Assembly (NCBI GenBank): GCA_945872355.1
Contig: CAMBZU010000006.1
Location: 1-64,000 of the forward strand
DNA: 64,000 bases
Origin: Chitinophaga pinensis
GTDB taxonomy: Bacteria; Bacteroidota; Bacteroidia; UBA4408
Direction: 5' to 3'
The position numbers and the translations under genes were made by a program. Shown piece by piece: positions 54,346 through 63,726 of this stretch. Below the pieces are notes generated by a model. It did not search any database and was not told the DNA's origin. It saw only the letters and a program-made list of their open reading frames with translations. Numbering within the stretch: position 1 is the first letter of the stretch; every line of letters begins with the position of its first letter.

Positions 54346-55684
54346 TAGCATTGCGCTTTTTTGGTTTGCTTAAAATCATTAATGCTAAGATTAGTACAAA
54401 AATCATAAAAGCATACAATGGCTTTTGCTTTGTAAACAAGGTTAAAATATTGCCATCATTAAATCCATCTTTAAGTTTAGCAATAAGATAACTTAAAATG
54501 TTTTGATTAATGGGTGGCACCGAATATATAACAGTATGTTTAGCCAGCAACATGCACACAATACCATATCCACAAACAATCCAAAACACCGCTTTAAATT
54601 TACCAAATAAATCAGACTGAATAATTGCAAAAATAAGCAAAGTACTTACTGCAGTTAAATGTCTTGGCCCATAACTCCAGCCGCCATCCCAAGCAGCGTG
54701 AGATGAAATAAATAGCAAGGTTAGAATAAAAGGCAATAAGACCGGATGAGTTAAATAGCTTCGGATTGTTAGTTTCCAACTGAAACTTGGTTGTGTAAAA
54801 AAAAGAAACAATCCATAAACCAATACAGGAGCGTAAAAAAACAAGCCTCTATTTTCAGAAAAAAGCAGTCCGTATAATGCTTTTAATTTAGGAAAACTTA
54901 AGCCATAAGTTGATTTTGTAGCAGCATCAAAATTATCGGCAACAAATAAATACAACATGGTAAAAGGATTTCCAGTGAAGTAAAAATTATAATACAATAG
55001 GATGAGCACAGCAGGTAAAAAACCCAACATCAATTGCAAAGCATGTTGCGTAGATTTATGTTTAAACAATTCAATTACAAGCCATGCAAATACAATCCAA
55101 AGTGTTGTATATTCTGTTAAAAACCCAAGCCCGCATAACATACCAGCTGCATAATAGTTGGCTTTCTGGTATTTTACAAATGCAATCATTACCAAAGTTG
55201 CCGCTAAAGCATGCGCAAAAAATGTTCCTGCAAATACAAAAATAAAGGAGCCAAATAAAGCAACAAAAGCCTGCAAAATTAAGTCTTCGCGCTGTTTTAA
55301 GATCAAAGATTGCGCAATAAAAAACAACATAATTAAAAAAGGAATAATGCCACAAACAATGGCACCAGCGATGTAAATCGTTTTCCCATAGTAACTTCCT
55401 CCCTCAGCCTGCGTAATTCCTAAACCCTTTAAAAGGCCAAAAAAAGGAAGTGTTATAAATGTAGGCAATGGTGCTTTATCCATATAATAATGCCCATCAA
55501 TAACACTTATATCAATGGTTTTATCTTTATATTTATCTAAAACAAAATTGCCTTGTTCAAAATAAGTGGCAATAGGCAAAACCCTGGAGCATGAATTAGA
55601 GTTTTCCCAAACATCAATGTACCAAAAACTAAAAAGCAGGGTACACAATACAAATAATTTATTCTCTATGATAAAGTTTTTCAA
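54332..55684 (-). CDS. GT-C-like polytopic membrane glycosyltransferase
   Basis: This 450-residue protein has about 11 hydrophobic helices and the layout of GT-C glycosyltransferases that use polyprenyl-phosphate sugars. The N-terminal loop contains DGHYYMDKAPLPTFITLPFF, with the acidic DK..P pattern often seen after the first helix; helix 4 onward contains GLGFLTEYTTLWIVFAWLV. A later loop has AAWDGGWSYGPRHLTAVSTLL. The acceptor is unknown and could be a surface glycan or glycoprotein. Its 3' end overlaps sprA tail to tail by 14 bases. It is a single gene divergent from gpsA with a 97-base gap. Confidence 0.78.
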   Translation of the reverse strand: MKNFIIENKLFVLCTLLFSFWYIDVWENSNSCSRVLPIATYFEQGNFVLDKYKDKTIDISVIDGHYYMDKAPLPTFITLPFFGLLKGLGITQAEGGSYYGKTIYIAGAIVCGIIPFLIMLFFIAQSLILKQREDLILQAFVALFGSFIFVFAGTFFAHALAATLVMIAFVKYQKANYYAAGMLCGLGFLTEYTTLWIVFAWLVIELFKHKSTQHALQLMLGFLPAVLILLYYNFYFTGNPFTMLYLFVADNFDAATKSTYGLSFPKLKALYGLLFSENRGLFFYAPVLVYGLFLFFTQPSFSWKLTIRSYLTHPVLLPFILTLLFISSHAAWDGGWSYGPRHLTAVSTLLIFAIIQSDLFGKFKAVFWIVCGYGIVCMLLAKHTVIYSVPPINQNILSYLIAKLKDGFNDGNILTLFTKQKPLYAFMIFVLILALMILSKPKKRNAITAQ

Positions 55685-55781
55685 GGTCAGCTATAGGTTT
55701 GAACAAATGTAAATTCCATTTTGATAAACACAAGCATTTATTTTTAAAAAATAAAGTTACTTTTAACGCTTTCTAAATACT

Positions 55782-56780
55782 ATGGAAAAGATACAAAAAA
55801 TTGCAGTTATAGGAGGAGGAAGTTGGGCTACAGCTATTATTAAAATGCTAAGTAACAATAGCAACGAAATATTATGGTGGATCAGAAAGCCTGAAATTGC
55901 AGATTTCATTAAAAAATACAAACACAATCCTACTTATTTAAGTGCTGTTGAAATAAATTTAGAACGTGTAGAACTTAACACCTCGCTTACCGAAGTTATT
56001 AAATTGGCCGACATCATTGTATTGGCTGTTCCCGCAGCTTTTTTGGCTGATAGTTTGAAAAAACTAACTAAAGAAGCTTTCGAAAATAAAATAATTGTGA
56101 GTGCTATTAAGGGCATTGTGCCTGAACAAAATAAAATAGTTGGGGAGTTTATACATGATAGTTTTAATGTAGATTATCAAAACATAGCTGTAATAAGCGG
56201 GCCCTGCCATGCCGAAGAAGTAGCTTTGGAAAAACTCTCCTACTTAACCATTGCATGCAGCAACACCAACAACGCACAAATCATAGCCAATCAATTAATG
56301 TGTCGTTATATTAAATGTTCTGTTTCTGATGATATTTTTGGCACTGAATACGCTGCGGTGCTTAAAAATATTTTTGCAATTGCCAGCGGTATTTGTCATG
56401 GTTTAGGCTATGGCGATAATTTTCAAGCAGTACTTGTATCTAATGCAATACAAGAGATTGATCGTTTTGTAAATGCCGTGCATCCTATCAATAGAGATAT
56501 AAAAAATTCGGCATACTTAGGCGATTTGCTTGTAACAGCTTACTCACAATTTAGCCGCAATAGAACTTTTGGAAATATGCTCGGCAAAGGCTACTCGGTA
56601 AAATCTGCCCAGTTTGAAATGAATATGATTGCCGAAGGTTATTATGCAGCAAAATGTTTACACGAAATAAATAAAAAACATCAGGTAAACATGCCTATCT
56701 CTGCCGCAGTTTACAACATTATTTACGAAAGAATTTCGCCAGTAATTGAGATGAAGTTGTTGACTGATAAGTTGAGTTAA
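55782..56780 (+). CDS. gpsA: Glycerol-3-phosphate dehydrogenase [NAD(P)+]
   Basis: This 332-residue enzyme reduces dihydroxyacetone phosphate to sn-glycerol-3-phosphate for phospholipid synthesis. The Rossmann motif is AVIGGGSWATAIIKML (about 8-23). The substrate region holds VSAIKGIVPEQN and ISGPCHAEEVALEK, and the catalytic Lys lies in YAAVLKNIFAIASGICHGLGYGDN (read in parts). C-terminal LGDLLVTAYSQFSRNRTFG matches the family. Length is normal. Its last four bases overlap the convergent PorQ-like gene. Confidence 0.96.
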   Translation: MEKIQKIAVIGGGSWATAIIKMLSNNSNEILWWIRKPEIADFIKKYKHNPTYLSAVEINLERVELNTSLTEVIKLADIIVLAVPAAFLADSLKKLTKEAFENKIIVSAIKGIVPEQNKIVGEFIHDSFNVDYQNIAVISGPCHAEEVALEKLSYLTIACSNTNNAQIIANQLMCRYIKCSVSDDIFGTEYAAVLKNIFAIASGICHGLGYGDNFQAVLVSNAIQEIDRFVNAVHPINRDIKNSAYLGDLLVTAYSQFSRNRTFGNMLGKGYSVKSAQFEMNMIAEGYYAAKCLHEINKKHQVNMPISAAVYNIIYERISPVIEMKLLTDKLS

Positions 56781-57613
56781 AAATAGGCTCTCTTGCCAAA
56801 TTTATACCTTAGGCCAATTTGAGGACTAACGCCCATTTGTGGATGAAATGCAGCAGCAAAATCTAGGTTAAATTTATTTAACTCTATTCCAAAACCTGCT
56901 GCGTTTAACGATGGATTGTTTGATAAACCTCCACGCAAATAAATTTCGTCTGCTATCCTATACTCAGCCCCAATCTTTAAGATAGGTTTGTTGGCTATGT
57001 CTTTTTCAACTTCTACAGTGGTAAAAACTTTATCAGAAAAGGTGTATTGCAATCCCATTTTAATGATAGTTGGCACACGCTCATTATTGTATTGAGCCGT
57101 TTTAGATCGTGTTGGATTATAAATATGCACGCCAACTTTTAAATTTTTAATCACTTCAACTATAAAACCTGCTTCAACAGCTAAAGTTCCTCTACTTCCA
57201 TAGTTATTATCGCCAATAAAAGTGTTCAGATAGTTTATTTGCATGCCAGCAGAAATAGCCTTGCCAAACTGGCGCGAGTAGCCTAATCCATATTTACTCT
57301 CGTTGTACAAATTTTTAAACCCTAAGCGAGTAAACGTAACACTTATTACGCCATATTTAAATGGGCTTGCCACTGCCACTGCATTCATCAATACTTTACT
57401 ATTAGGATAAACGATCTGACTAAAAACACCAACTTCCTGTTTTTTTAAATTGGCCAAGGCGGCTTGATTGTGCTGCACTGCCCAAACATCGTTAATACAA
57501 ATACTTGCATGAGCCATACCTGCACTGCGAGCACCTACAGGTAAATTATCATTGGCAGCCTTTAAAGTAAAAGCGCTTATTAATAAAAACAACAAAAGAT
57601 TTATTCTCATCAT
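56777..57613 (-). CDS. porQ: PorV/PorQ-family T9SS-associated outer-membrane barrel
   Basis: This 278-residue protein has a signal peptide (MMRINLLLFLLISAFTLKA) and a repeating amphipathic strand pattern of a beta-barrel. The mature start (LPVGARSAGMAHASICINDVWAVQHNQAALA) carries the GARSAGM and N-x-A-x-L signature of PorV/PorQ and related FadL-like proteins of the T9SS. The C-terminus ends in an aromatic strand (IGLRYKFGKRAYF). The assignment to PorQ rather than PorV or another paralogue is tentative. In the T9SS, PorQ/PorV/PorU/PorZ form the surface complex that attaches cargo. It overlaps gpsA by four bases tail to tail and is divergent from the Crp-like gene. Confidence 0.7.
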   Translation of the reverse strand: MMRINLLLFLLISAFTLKAANDNLPVGARSAGMAHASICINDVWAVQHNQAALANLKKQEVGVFSQIVYPNSKVLMNAVAVASPFKYGVISVTFTRLGFKNLYNESKYGLGYSRQFGKAISAGMQINYLNTFIGDNNYGSRGTLAVEAGFIVEVIKNLKVGVHIYNPTRSKTAQYNNERVPTIIKMGLQYTFSDKVFTTVEVEKDIANKPILKIGAEYRIADEIYLRGGLSNNPSLNAAGFGIELNKFNLDFAAAFHPQMGVSPQIGLRYKFGKRAYF

Positions 57614-57760
57614 CTATTTTGAATGGATAAATGTAGTAAAATATTAAAAAACAATGCCCCTTTTATTAAAACATGCATAATTATAATATTCCAACTTTTA
57701 TTAATTGTTTCTTTTCTAAAAAATACAAATTACATTTGGTTGTTATTTGTAGATGCAATT

Positions 57761-58348
57761 ATGCCAAATCAATTCAATCTCATCAGAAAAAACATAGAAA
57801 AACAGATTGTCATTAATGATGATGAATTCAAAATTTTTAGTAGCTTTTTGATTGAGAAAAAAATATCAAAAAGAGATTTTTTATTAAAAGAAGGCGAAGT
57901 TTGTAACTATACCGGCTTTGTAAATCAAGGCTGTTTTAGAACCTTCACAAGAGATCATGAAGGCAATGAAAATGTAACTCGTTTTGCTGTTGACGATTAT
58001 TGGATTGGTGATTTATACAGCTACCTTACCGGCGATGTTTCTCCTTATAATATTGAAGCTACAATGGACTCAACAGCGCTTTTGATACATAAAAATGATA
58101 TGGAAAAAGTGTATGAGCAAGTCCCTAAATTTGAGCGCTTTTTTAGAATAAATGTACAGCGTGGTTATATCGCGCTCGAAAGAAGATTTAGTATAGATTT
58201 AAGCAGTGATGCAAAAGAAAAATATGAAAATTTATTAAACAAAATTAATGATATAGAACTGCGTGTGGCACAAAAACATATTGCTTCTTACTTAGGTATT
58301 ACGCCTGAATCTTTAAGTAGAATAAAAAGAAAATATTATAAAAAGTAA
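57761..58348 (+). CDS. Crp/Fnr-family transcriptional regulator
   Basis: The track frame starts at 57623, but the first 46 residues look like untranslated leader (hydrophobic, KTCIIIIFQLLLIVSFL) and the ATG at 57761 (MPNQFNLIRKN) gives the usual ~195-residue length. Residues about 15-110 form the cNMP-binding-like domain (KISKRDFLLKEGEVCNYTGFVNQGCFRTF, in two pieces; YWIGDLYSYLTGDV). The C-terminal part has the helix-turn-helix (RVAQKHIASYLGITPESLSRIKRKYYKK, read in pieces). Bacteroidota members of this type usually lack a known ligand. It stands alone between the PorQ-like gene and the 178-residue membrane gene. Confidence 0.9.
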   Translation: MPNQFNLIRKNIEKQIVINDDEFKIFSSFLIEKKISKRDFLLKEGEVCNYTGFVNQGCFRTFTRDHEGNENVTRFAVDDYWIGDLYSYLTGDVSPYNIEATMDSTALLIHKNDMEKVYEQVPKFERFFRINVQRGYIALERRFSIDLSSDAKEKYENLLNKINDIELRVAQKHIASYLGITPESLSRIKRKYYKK

Positions 58349-58392
58349 CGCCTTTAATAATTAAAAGCCTCACAATTTTATTCCTTTAATGA

Positions 58393-58929
58393 TCAAGCTT
58401 TATTCAATCTTTGTTTCATCACTTTCACCAATTGCACGGCCTCCTCTTCGGTTAATTGCAAACCCAATGCTTCTTCTTTTCCATTGTAATCAAAAAGCAC
58501 TGTTTCGTATCCCATATTCCAATACAAAGGCGTTACGCGTGCCAATACTTTTCTATCCTTGAAATTTACGGTGCTAATATTCTTTACTTCTTCGCGTGCA
58601 TAAACTTTATCAATGCCTCTTCCATTTATATCTCTGCGTAAAGTAAAACCGCTTTCGCTGAATGTTAATATTTCTTTTCCCTTTCTTCTCCAACTTAATA
58701 ATACACTCGCTTTGTATTCAAAATAAGCCCAAAATGCCATCCAAACGGCATACATCAATTTTACATCTTTTGTACTTGGCATAAAAAATTGACTAAACAC
58801 CACCATCCCACATACCGTCCATAGCACAAACCAAACAATTAATATTTTTAGTTTAGTTGTATCTTCAATACTTGGAATTTCTAATGTTTTTCTATCGTTA
58901 CTTAATTGAATTCTATTCATGATGGGCAT
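58393..58929 (-). CDS. Hypothetical membrane protein
   Basis: This 178-residue protein (or 175 if the second ATG at 58920, MNRIQLSNDRKTLEI, is used) has two adjacent hydrophobic helices (about 28-50 and 58-80) followed by a cytoplasmic basic beta-rich domain (RRKGKEILTFSESGFTLRRDING). The latter resembles a PH-like/bPH domain. I do not recognise it by name. It follows nrdA on the same strand, with a strong hairpin in between (58938-58965), so it probably has its own promoter or depends on read-through. The C-terminal helix has EEEAVQLVKVMKQRLNKA. Confidence 0.78.
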   Translation of the reverse strand: MPIMNRIQLSNDRKTLEIPSIEDTTKLKILIVWFVLWTVCGMVVFSQFFMPSTKDVKLMYAVWMAFWAYFEYKASVLLSWRRKGKEILTFSESGFTLRRDINGRGIDKVYAREEVKNISTVNFKDRKVLARVTPLYWNMGYETVLFDYNGKEEALGLQLTEEEAVQLVKVMKQRLNKA

Positions 58930-58965
58930 AAAAAATTAACGGGAACAAAGTTAATTGTTCCCGTT
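58930..58965 (-). terminator. Strong intrinsic terminator after nrdA
   Basis: On the minus strand AACGGGAACAA pairs perfectly with TTGTTCCCGTT (11 bp) around a 6-base loop and is followed by AATTTTTT. It lies 24 bases past the nrdA stop and just before the next gene's ATG, so it also sits in that gene's leader. Confidence 0.88.
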
Positions 58966-58988
58966 AGATGAGTTGATGTTTTTTTTAA

Positions 58989-61367
58989 TTAACTACCACA
59001 AGCTTCGCAAGCTTCTGGGTTATCTAGTGAACATGCTATTTGTTCAATTGCTAATTCATGTGATTGCCCCTCGCCTCCGTTAATTGGTTTAAATTGTTCT
59101 TCGGCTTGCTTCTCCACAGTAAACTTAATTGCATCAGATGCGGCTTTAGTTCTTAAATAATACATGCCTGTTTTTAGTCCTTTTTCCCAAGCATAAAAAT
59201 GCATAGAAGTTAACTTAGCAAAATTGGCATCTTGTATAAATAAGTTCAATGATTGAGATTGACAGATGTAAGCTCCTCTATCAGCAGCCATATCAATAAT
59301 GGACTTTTGTTTAATTTCCCAAACTGTTTTATAAAGTTCTTTAATGTTTTCAGGAATATCGTTAATGGCTTGAATAGATCCGTTATTGGCAATTATTTGA
59401 TTCTTTAAACGATCATTCCAAATTCCTAATTTCACTAAATCTTTCAATAAATGCTTGTTTACAATTACAAACTCACCACTTAATACCCTGCGCGAGTAAA
59501 TATTAGATGTATAAGGCTCAAAACATTCATTATTACCTAATATTTGCGAGGTTGAAGCAGTTGGCATAGGCGCAACCAATAAAGAGTTTCTAACGCCATA
59601 TTTTGCAATTTCTTCTCTTAGCACATCCCACTCCCAACGATTTGATGGCGTTACTCCCCACATATCAAATTGCATTTGACCTTTTGACATTGGCGACCCT
59701 TTGTATGTTTCATAAGCACCCAACTCAATTGCAATATCTTTGGAGGCTGTTAAAGCAGCATAATAAATGGTCTCAAAAATATCTTTATTTAATTGACGTG
59801 CATCATCACTATCAAAGGCCATACGTAATAAAATAAATACATCGGCTAAACCTTGCACACCTAAACCAATAGGGCGGTGACGTAAATTACTGTTTCTGGC
59901 TTCAACTACTGGATAGTAATTTCTATCAATAATTTTATTTAAATTTTTTGTAGCAACATAAGTTACTTCAAACAAACGTTGATGATTGAACTTACCATCT
60001 TCAACATATCTTGGCAATGCTAAAGAAGCCAAATTACAAACAGCCACCTCATCAGGTGAGGTATATTCTAAAATTTCGGTACATAAGTTAGATGACTTAA
60101 TAGTACCAAGATTTTTTTGATTCGACTTTTCGTTGCAAGCATCTTTGTACAACATGTATGGATTGCCTGTTTCAATTTGAGAATCTAATATAGCAAACCA
60201 TAACTCTTGTGCTTTTACTGTTTTACGCGCTTTACCTTCTCTTTCGTATTTAGTATAAAGGGCTTCAAATTCAGCACCGTAACAATCGCTCATTCCGGGG
60301 CATTCGTTAGGGCACATTAAAGACCATTCGCCATTGTCTTTTACACGTTTCATAAATAAATCTGGAATCCAGAGTGCAGTAAATAAATCGCGTGCTCTTA
60401 TTTCTTCTTTACCTACATTTTTTCTTAAATCTAAGAACTCAAAAATATCTGCATGCCATGGTTCAAGATAAATTGCAAAACTGCCTTTGCGTTTTCCCCC
60501 ACCTTGATCTACATAACGGGCGGTATCATTAAACACACGTAACATTGGAACAATACCATTTGATGTTCCATTGGTACCTCTAATGTATGAGCCTGTAGCG
60601 CGCACATTATGAATACTTAAGCCAATTCCGCCAGCACTTTGCGATATCTTTGCACACTGTTTTAAAGTGTCATAAATTCCATCAATGCTATCATCTTTCA
60701 TGGTTAATAAAAAGCATGATGACATTTGTGGTTTTGGTGTGCCTGCATTAAACAAGGTTGGTGTTGCATGTGTAAACCAACGCTCACTCATTAAGTTATA
60801 GGTTTCAATCGCAGATTCAATATCTTCTTTATGAATACCAACAGATACACGCATTAGCATGTGTTGCGGGCGCTCAGCTACTTTACCATTTAAACGCAAA
60901 AGGTAAGATCGCTCTAAAGTTTTGAAACCAAAATAATCATACCCAAAATCGCGATCATAGATAATTGTTGAATCTAATAATTGCGCATTTTTTTCTATAA
61001 TTTCATGCACATCATCAGCAATAAGCGGTGCTTGTAATCCGGTTTTAGGATCTACAAAATGATACAAAGCCGACATTGTTTTTGAAAACGACTTGTTGGT
61101 GCTTTTATGTAAGTTGCTCACTGCAATTCTTGAAGCCAACAAAGCGTAATCAGGGTGAGTTGTTGTTAATGAAGCTGCAATTTCTGCTGCTAAATTATCT
61201 AACTCGTGCGTGGTAACTCCTGCATATATTCCTTCAATAACTTTCATCGCTACATTTACAGGATTCACATGCGTAGGCTCCAAACCATAACACAATTTTT
61301 GAATCCTGGCCGTAATTTTATCGAACTTTATTGATTCCTTGTTGCCATCACGTTTTAATACATACAT
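58989..61367 (-). CDS. nrdA: Class Ia ribonucleotide reductase alpha subunit
   Basis: This 792-residue protein is the catalytic subunit that reduces ribonucleoside diphosphates to deoxy forms. An ATP-cone lies at the N-terminus ([21 protein letters not shown]). The substrate site contains the conserved Cys in [11 protein letters not shown] and NLASLALP, and [23 protein letters not shown] (about 620-645) is the conserved radical/active-site loop. The C-terminal redox pair is CEACGS. The length is normal for bacterial NrdA. It follows nrdB by 39 bases on the same strand and is followed by a strong terminator. Confidence 0.97.
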   Translation of the reverse strand: MYVLKRDGNKESIKFDKITARIQKLCYGLEPTHVNPVNVAMKVIEGIYAGVTTHELDNLAAEIAASLTTTHPDYALLASRIAVSNLHKSTNKSFSKTMSALYHFVDPKTGLQAPLIADDVHEIIEKNAQLLDSTIIYDRDFGYDYFGFKTLERSYLLRLNGKVAERPQHMLMRVSVGIHKEDIESAIETYNLMSERWFTHATPTLFNAGTPKPQMSSCFLLTMKDDSIDGIYDTLKQCAKISQSAGGIGLSIHNVRATGSYIRGTNGTSNGIVPMLRVFNDTARYVDQGGGKRKGSFAIYLEPWHADIFEFLDLRKNVGKEEIRARDLFTALWIPDLFMKRVKDNGEWSLMCPNECPGMSDCYGAEFEALYTKYEREGKARKTVKAQELWFAILDSQIETGNPYMLYKDACNEKSNQKNLGTIKSSNLCTEILEYTSPDEVAVCNLASLALPRYVEDGKFNHQRLFEVTYVATKNLNKIIDRNYYPVVEARNSNLRHRPIGLGVQGLADVFILLRMAFDSDDARQLNKDIFETIYYAALTASKDIAIELGAYETYKGSPMSKGQMQFDMWGVTPSNRWEWDVLREEIAKYGVRNSLLVAPMPTASTSQILGNNECFEPYTSNIYSRRVLSGEFVIVNKHLLKDLVKLGIWNDRLKNQIIANNGSIQAINDIPENIKELYKTVWEIKQKSIIDMAADRGAYICQSQSLNLFIQDANFAKLTSMHFYAWEKGLKTGMYYLRTKAASDAIKFTVEKQAEEQFKPINGGEGQSHELAIEQIACSLDNPEACEACGS

Positions 61368-61406
61368 ATCTTAAATCTAATTTAAATAATTAATACAATT
61401 TTTTTT

Positions 61407-62375
61407 TTAAAAATCCTCTTCTAATGAAAACACGTTGGTGTCTTTAGAACCCATTACGCCACTTTTTTGATACTCTGCCACTCTTTTTTCAAAGAAGTTT
61501 GTTTTTCCTTGCAATGAAATTAATTCCATAAAGTCAAAAGGATTTGTTGCATTGTAAACTTTGCTACAACCTAAGGCCAATAATAAACGATCAGCAACAA
61601 ACTCAATGTATTGACACATCATATCAGCATTCATCCCTATTAAACGCACGGGTAATGATTCGGTAACAAATTCTTTTTCAATCCTTACCGCGTCTGTAAT
61701 TATTTCTGCAACTTTTTCCTTTGGAATTTGATTTACTAATTGACTGTACAAAAGGCATGCAAAATCGCAGTGTAAACCTTCATCACGAGAAATAAGCTCG
61801 TTACTGAAAGTAAGTCCTGGCATTAAGCCTCTTTTCTTTAACCAGAAAATACTGCAAAAACTTCCTGAGAAGAAAATCCCCTCAACGGCTGCAAATGCTA
61901 TTAACCGTTCAGCAAATCCACCATTCTCAATCCAGCGCAAAGCCCATTCTGCTTTATGTTTAACCGCAGGAATTGTTTCTATGGCATGAAATAATTTATC
62001 TTTTTCTTGTGGATCTTTGATATAGGTGTCAATCAGTAAAGAGTAGGTTTCTGAATGAATATTCTCAATCATGATTTGATAGCCATAAAAACAACGCGCC
62101 TCAGGATATTGCACTTCATTCATAAAGTTAACAGCCAAATTTTCGTTAACAATACCATCACTGGCAGCAAAGAAAGCAAGCACATGTTTTATAAAATGAC
62201 GCTCGTCATCACTCAATTTTGCCGTCCAATCAACTTGGTCGCTCGAAAGGTCTATTTCTTCAGCCGTCCAAAAACTAGCTTCCGCTTTTTTATACATTTC
62301 CCATATATCATTGTGCTTGATTGGGAAGAGTACGAAACGATCTTTATTCTCTTGTAAAATTGGTTCTATTGACAT
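61407..62375 (-). CDS. nrdB: Class Ia ribonucleotide reductase beta subunit
   Basis: This 322-residue protein is the di-iron radical subunit. The metal ligands and radical Tyr are in place: [11 protein letters not shown] (first Asp/Glu), [14 protein letters not shown] (Glu, His and radical Tyr), [14 protein letters not shown] (Glu) and [16 protein letters not shown] (Glu, His). The preserved Tyr argues for class Ia over Tyr-lacking class Ic. C-terminal NVFSLEEDF is the tail that docks in NrdA. It is the first gene of the nrdBA operon. The rbs AAAGGA precedes the ATG closely. Confidence 0.96.
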   Translation of the reverse strand: MSIEPILQENKDRFVLFPIKHNDIWEMYKKAEASFWTAEEIDLSSDQVDWTAKLSDDERHFIKHVLAFFAASDGIVNENLAVNFMNEVQYPEARCFYGYQIMIENIHSETYSLLIDTYIKDPQEKDKLFHAIETIPAVKHKAEWALRWIENGGFAERLIAFAAVEGIFFSGSFCSIFWLKKRGLMPGLTFSNELISRDEGLHCDFACLLYSQLVNQIPKEKVAEIITDAVRIEKEFVTESLPVRLIGMNADMMCQYIEFVADRLLLALGCSKVYNATNPFDFMELISLQGKTNFFEKRVAEYQKSGVMGSKDTNVFSLEEDF

Positions 62376-62732
62376 CTTTTTTTTCCTTTAATTTATAAAA
62401 ATTGGTAGCTTAAATTTCAATCAAGGATGAAATGAATTAAAATTACCCATTTTTGAAGTCAACAAATTTTCCTCAAAAAAACTTGGTAAACAAGGCCAAA
62501 GGATTAACAATTAATTGAAGTTATAAACATTGCCTAAAAGCCGCAATTTTAGAGGGATTGCGCAAAACTAAAAACTTACCCTTTTTATATCAACACTATT
62601 GTGTTATTAAATATGTAAATAAGTGTAGTAATTTTGTTAGCAACAAATTTTGAAATCAAAATGATTTTTTTTAAGAGAACGAATGAAGATATTTTTACTC
62701 TTTACAAAAGTGCTTCATCATTTGATATAAAA
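62376..62732. other. Intergenic region upstream of nrdBA
   Basis: This 357-base gap holds the leader of nrdB (with AAAGGA) and the region where nrd regulation would occur. A small inverted repeat aacac-tatt-gtgtt (62592-62605) is the only palindrome seen; it only loosely resembles the NrdR box and is not called as such. No gene is present. Confidence 0.45.
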
Positions 62733-63626
62733 TTACAAACTTGCTGCTACTTTTTCAAAATTTCTGATATTTTCCATCACACTTTCCATAAGCCACATAG
62801 GCGTGGAGGTTGCACCACAAATTCCTACATTAACAGCATGTTCAAACCATTCCTTTTTTAATTCTGATGGTTCTGATATAAAATATGATGCCTCATTTTC
62901 TGATTTGCAAGTATCGAATAAAGCCTTGCCGTTAGAACTTTTTTGACCACTCACAAAAATAATTACATCATGCTTTTGTGCAAATATTTTTAATTGTGGC
63001 TCACGATTACTCACTTGGCGACAAAGGGTATCATTGGCTTCAAAAGAGAGCTTAGCATCGCCACCGGCTGCTTCTATCCTTTGCTCTATTTGTTTCTTTA
63101 AATTCATGAAGCCTTTGGTGCTCTTGGTTGTTTGAGAAAACAACTGAATTGGTTTTGTGAAATCTATTTTTTCTAAATCAGCTTCTGTCATCACAACAAT
63201 TGCCTTGCCTCTGGTTTGGCCTACTAGCCCGTTCACTTCTGCATGTCCTTCTTTTCCAAAAATAACCAATTGACCTCCTATTTCCTCCACCTCATCAAAT
63301 CCAGCTCTTACTCTATTTTGAAGTTTTAAAACCACTGGGCAAGAAGCATCAATTAACTCAATATTATTTTCTGCCGCAATAAGATAGGTAGAAGGAGGTT
63401 CGCCATGCGCACGAATTAAAACTTTAGCGTCTTTCAATGCTTTAAATTGATCATGATCAATAATTTCCAAGCCTTTTGATTTTAGGCGCTCCACTTCCAT
63501 GTTATTATGCACAATATCACCTAAACAATAAAGCATACCGTGCTCATCTAATTCATCTTCTGCCATCTGAATAGCATACACTACACCAAAACAAAATCCA
63601 GAATTAGCATCTATATCAATGTTCAT
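62733..63626 (-). CDS. ispH: 4-hydroxy-3-methylbut-2-enyl diphosphate reductase (IspH/LytB)
   Basis: This 297-residue [4Fe-4S] enzyme makes isopentenyl and dimethylallyl diphosphate in the last step of the MEP pathway. The three cluster cysteines are in SGFCFGVVYA (C12), DASCPVV (about C95) and NDTLCRQVSNR (about C200). Conserved His and Glu pieces are GDIVHNN (about 36-42), RAHGEPP (about 72-78) and GKEGHAEVNGLVGQT. The C-terminal GATSTPMWLMESV matches the family. Length is normal. A TACTTTTG motif lies just upstream of the ATG. It is a single gene on the minus strand. Confidence 0.96.
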   Translation of the reverse strand: MNIDIDANSGFCFGVVYAIQMAEDELDEHGMLYCLGDIVHNNMEVERLKSKGLEIIDHDQFKALKDAKVLIRAHGEPPSTYLIAAENNIELIDASCPVVLKLQNRVRAGFDEVEEIGGQLVIFGKEGHAEVNGLVGQTRGKAIVVMTEADLEKIDFTKPIQLFSQTTKSTKGFMNLKKQIEQRIEAAGGDAKLSFEANDTLCRQVSNREPQLKIFAQKHDVIIFVSGQKSSNGKALFDTCKSENEASYFISEPSELKKEWFEHAVNVGICGATSTPMWLMESVMENIRNFEKVAASL

Positions 63627-63645
63627 GATTATTAAATTTGAAAAA

Positions 63646-63653
63646 CAAAAGTA
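63646..63653 (-). promoter_or_regulatory. Candidate -7 motif of ispH
   Basis: TACTTTTG on the minus strand matches TAnnTTTG, 20 bases from the ATG. A TTTG lies at 63680-63683 but is slightly too far upstream for a good -33. Confidence 0.5.
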
Positions 63654-63726
63654 AACATTATTAATGATACCTAATTAAACAAATTTACGCCTAATGTTAG
63701 CATACAAATGCTCCTAAAAAACCCTT

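Noticed and set aside
62592-62605. Possible NrdR box upstream of nrdB
   Set aside because: aacactattgtgtt is palindromic, but the second box at the required spacing is not visible, and the match to the NrdR consensus is poor.
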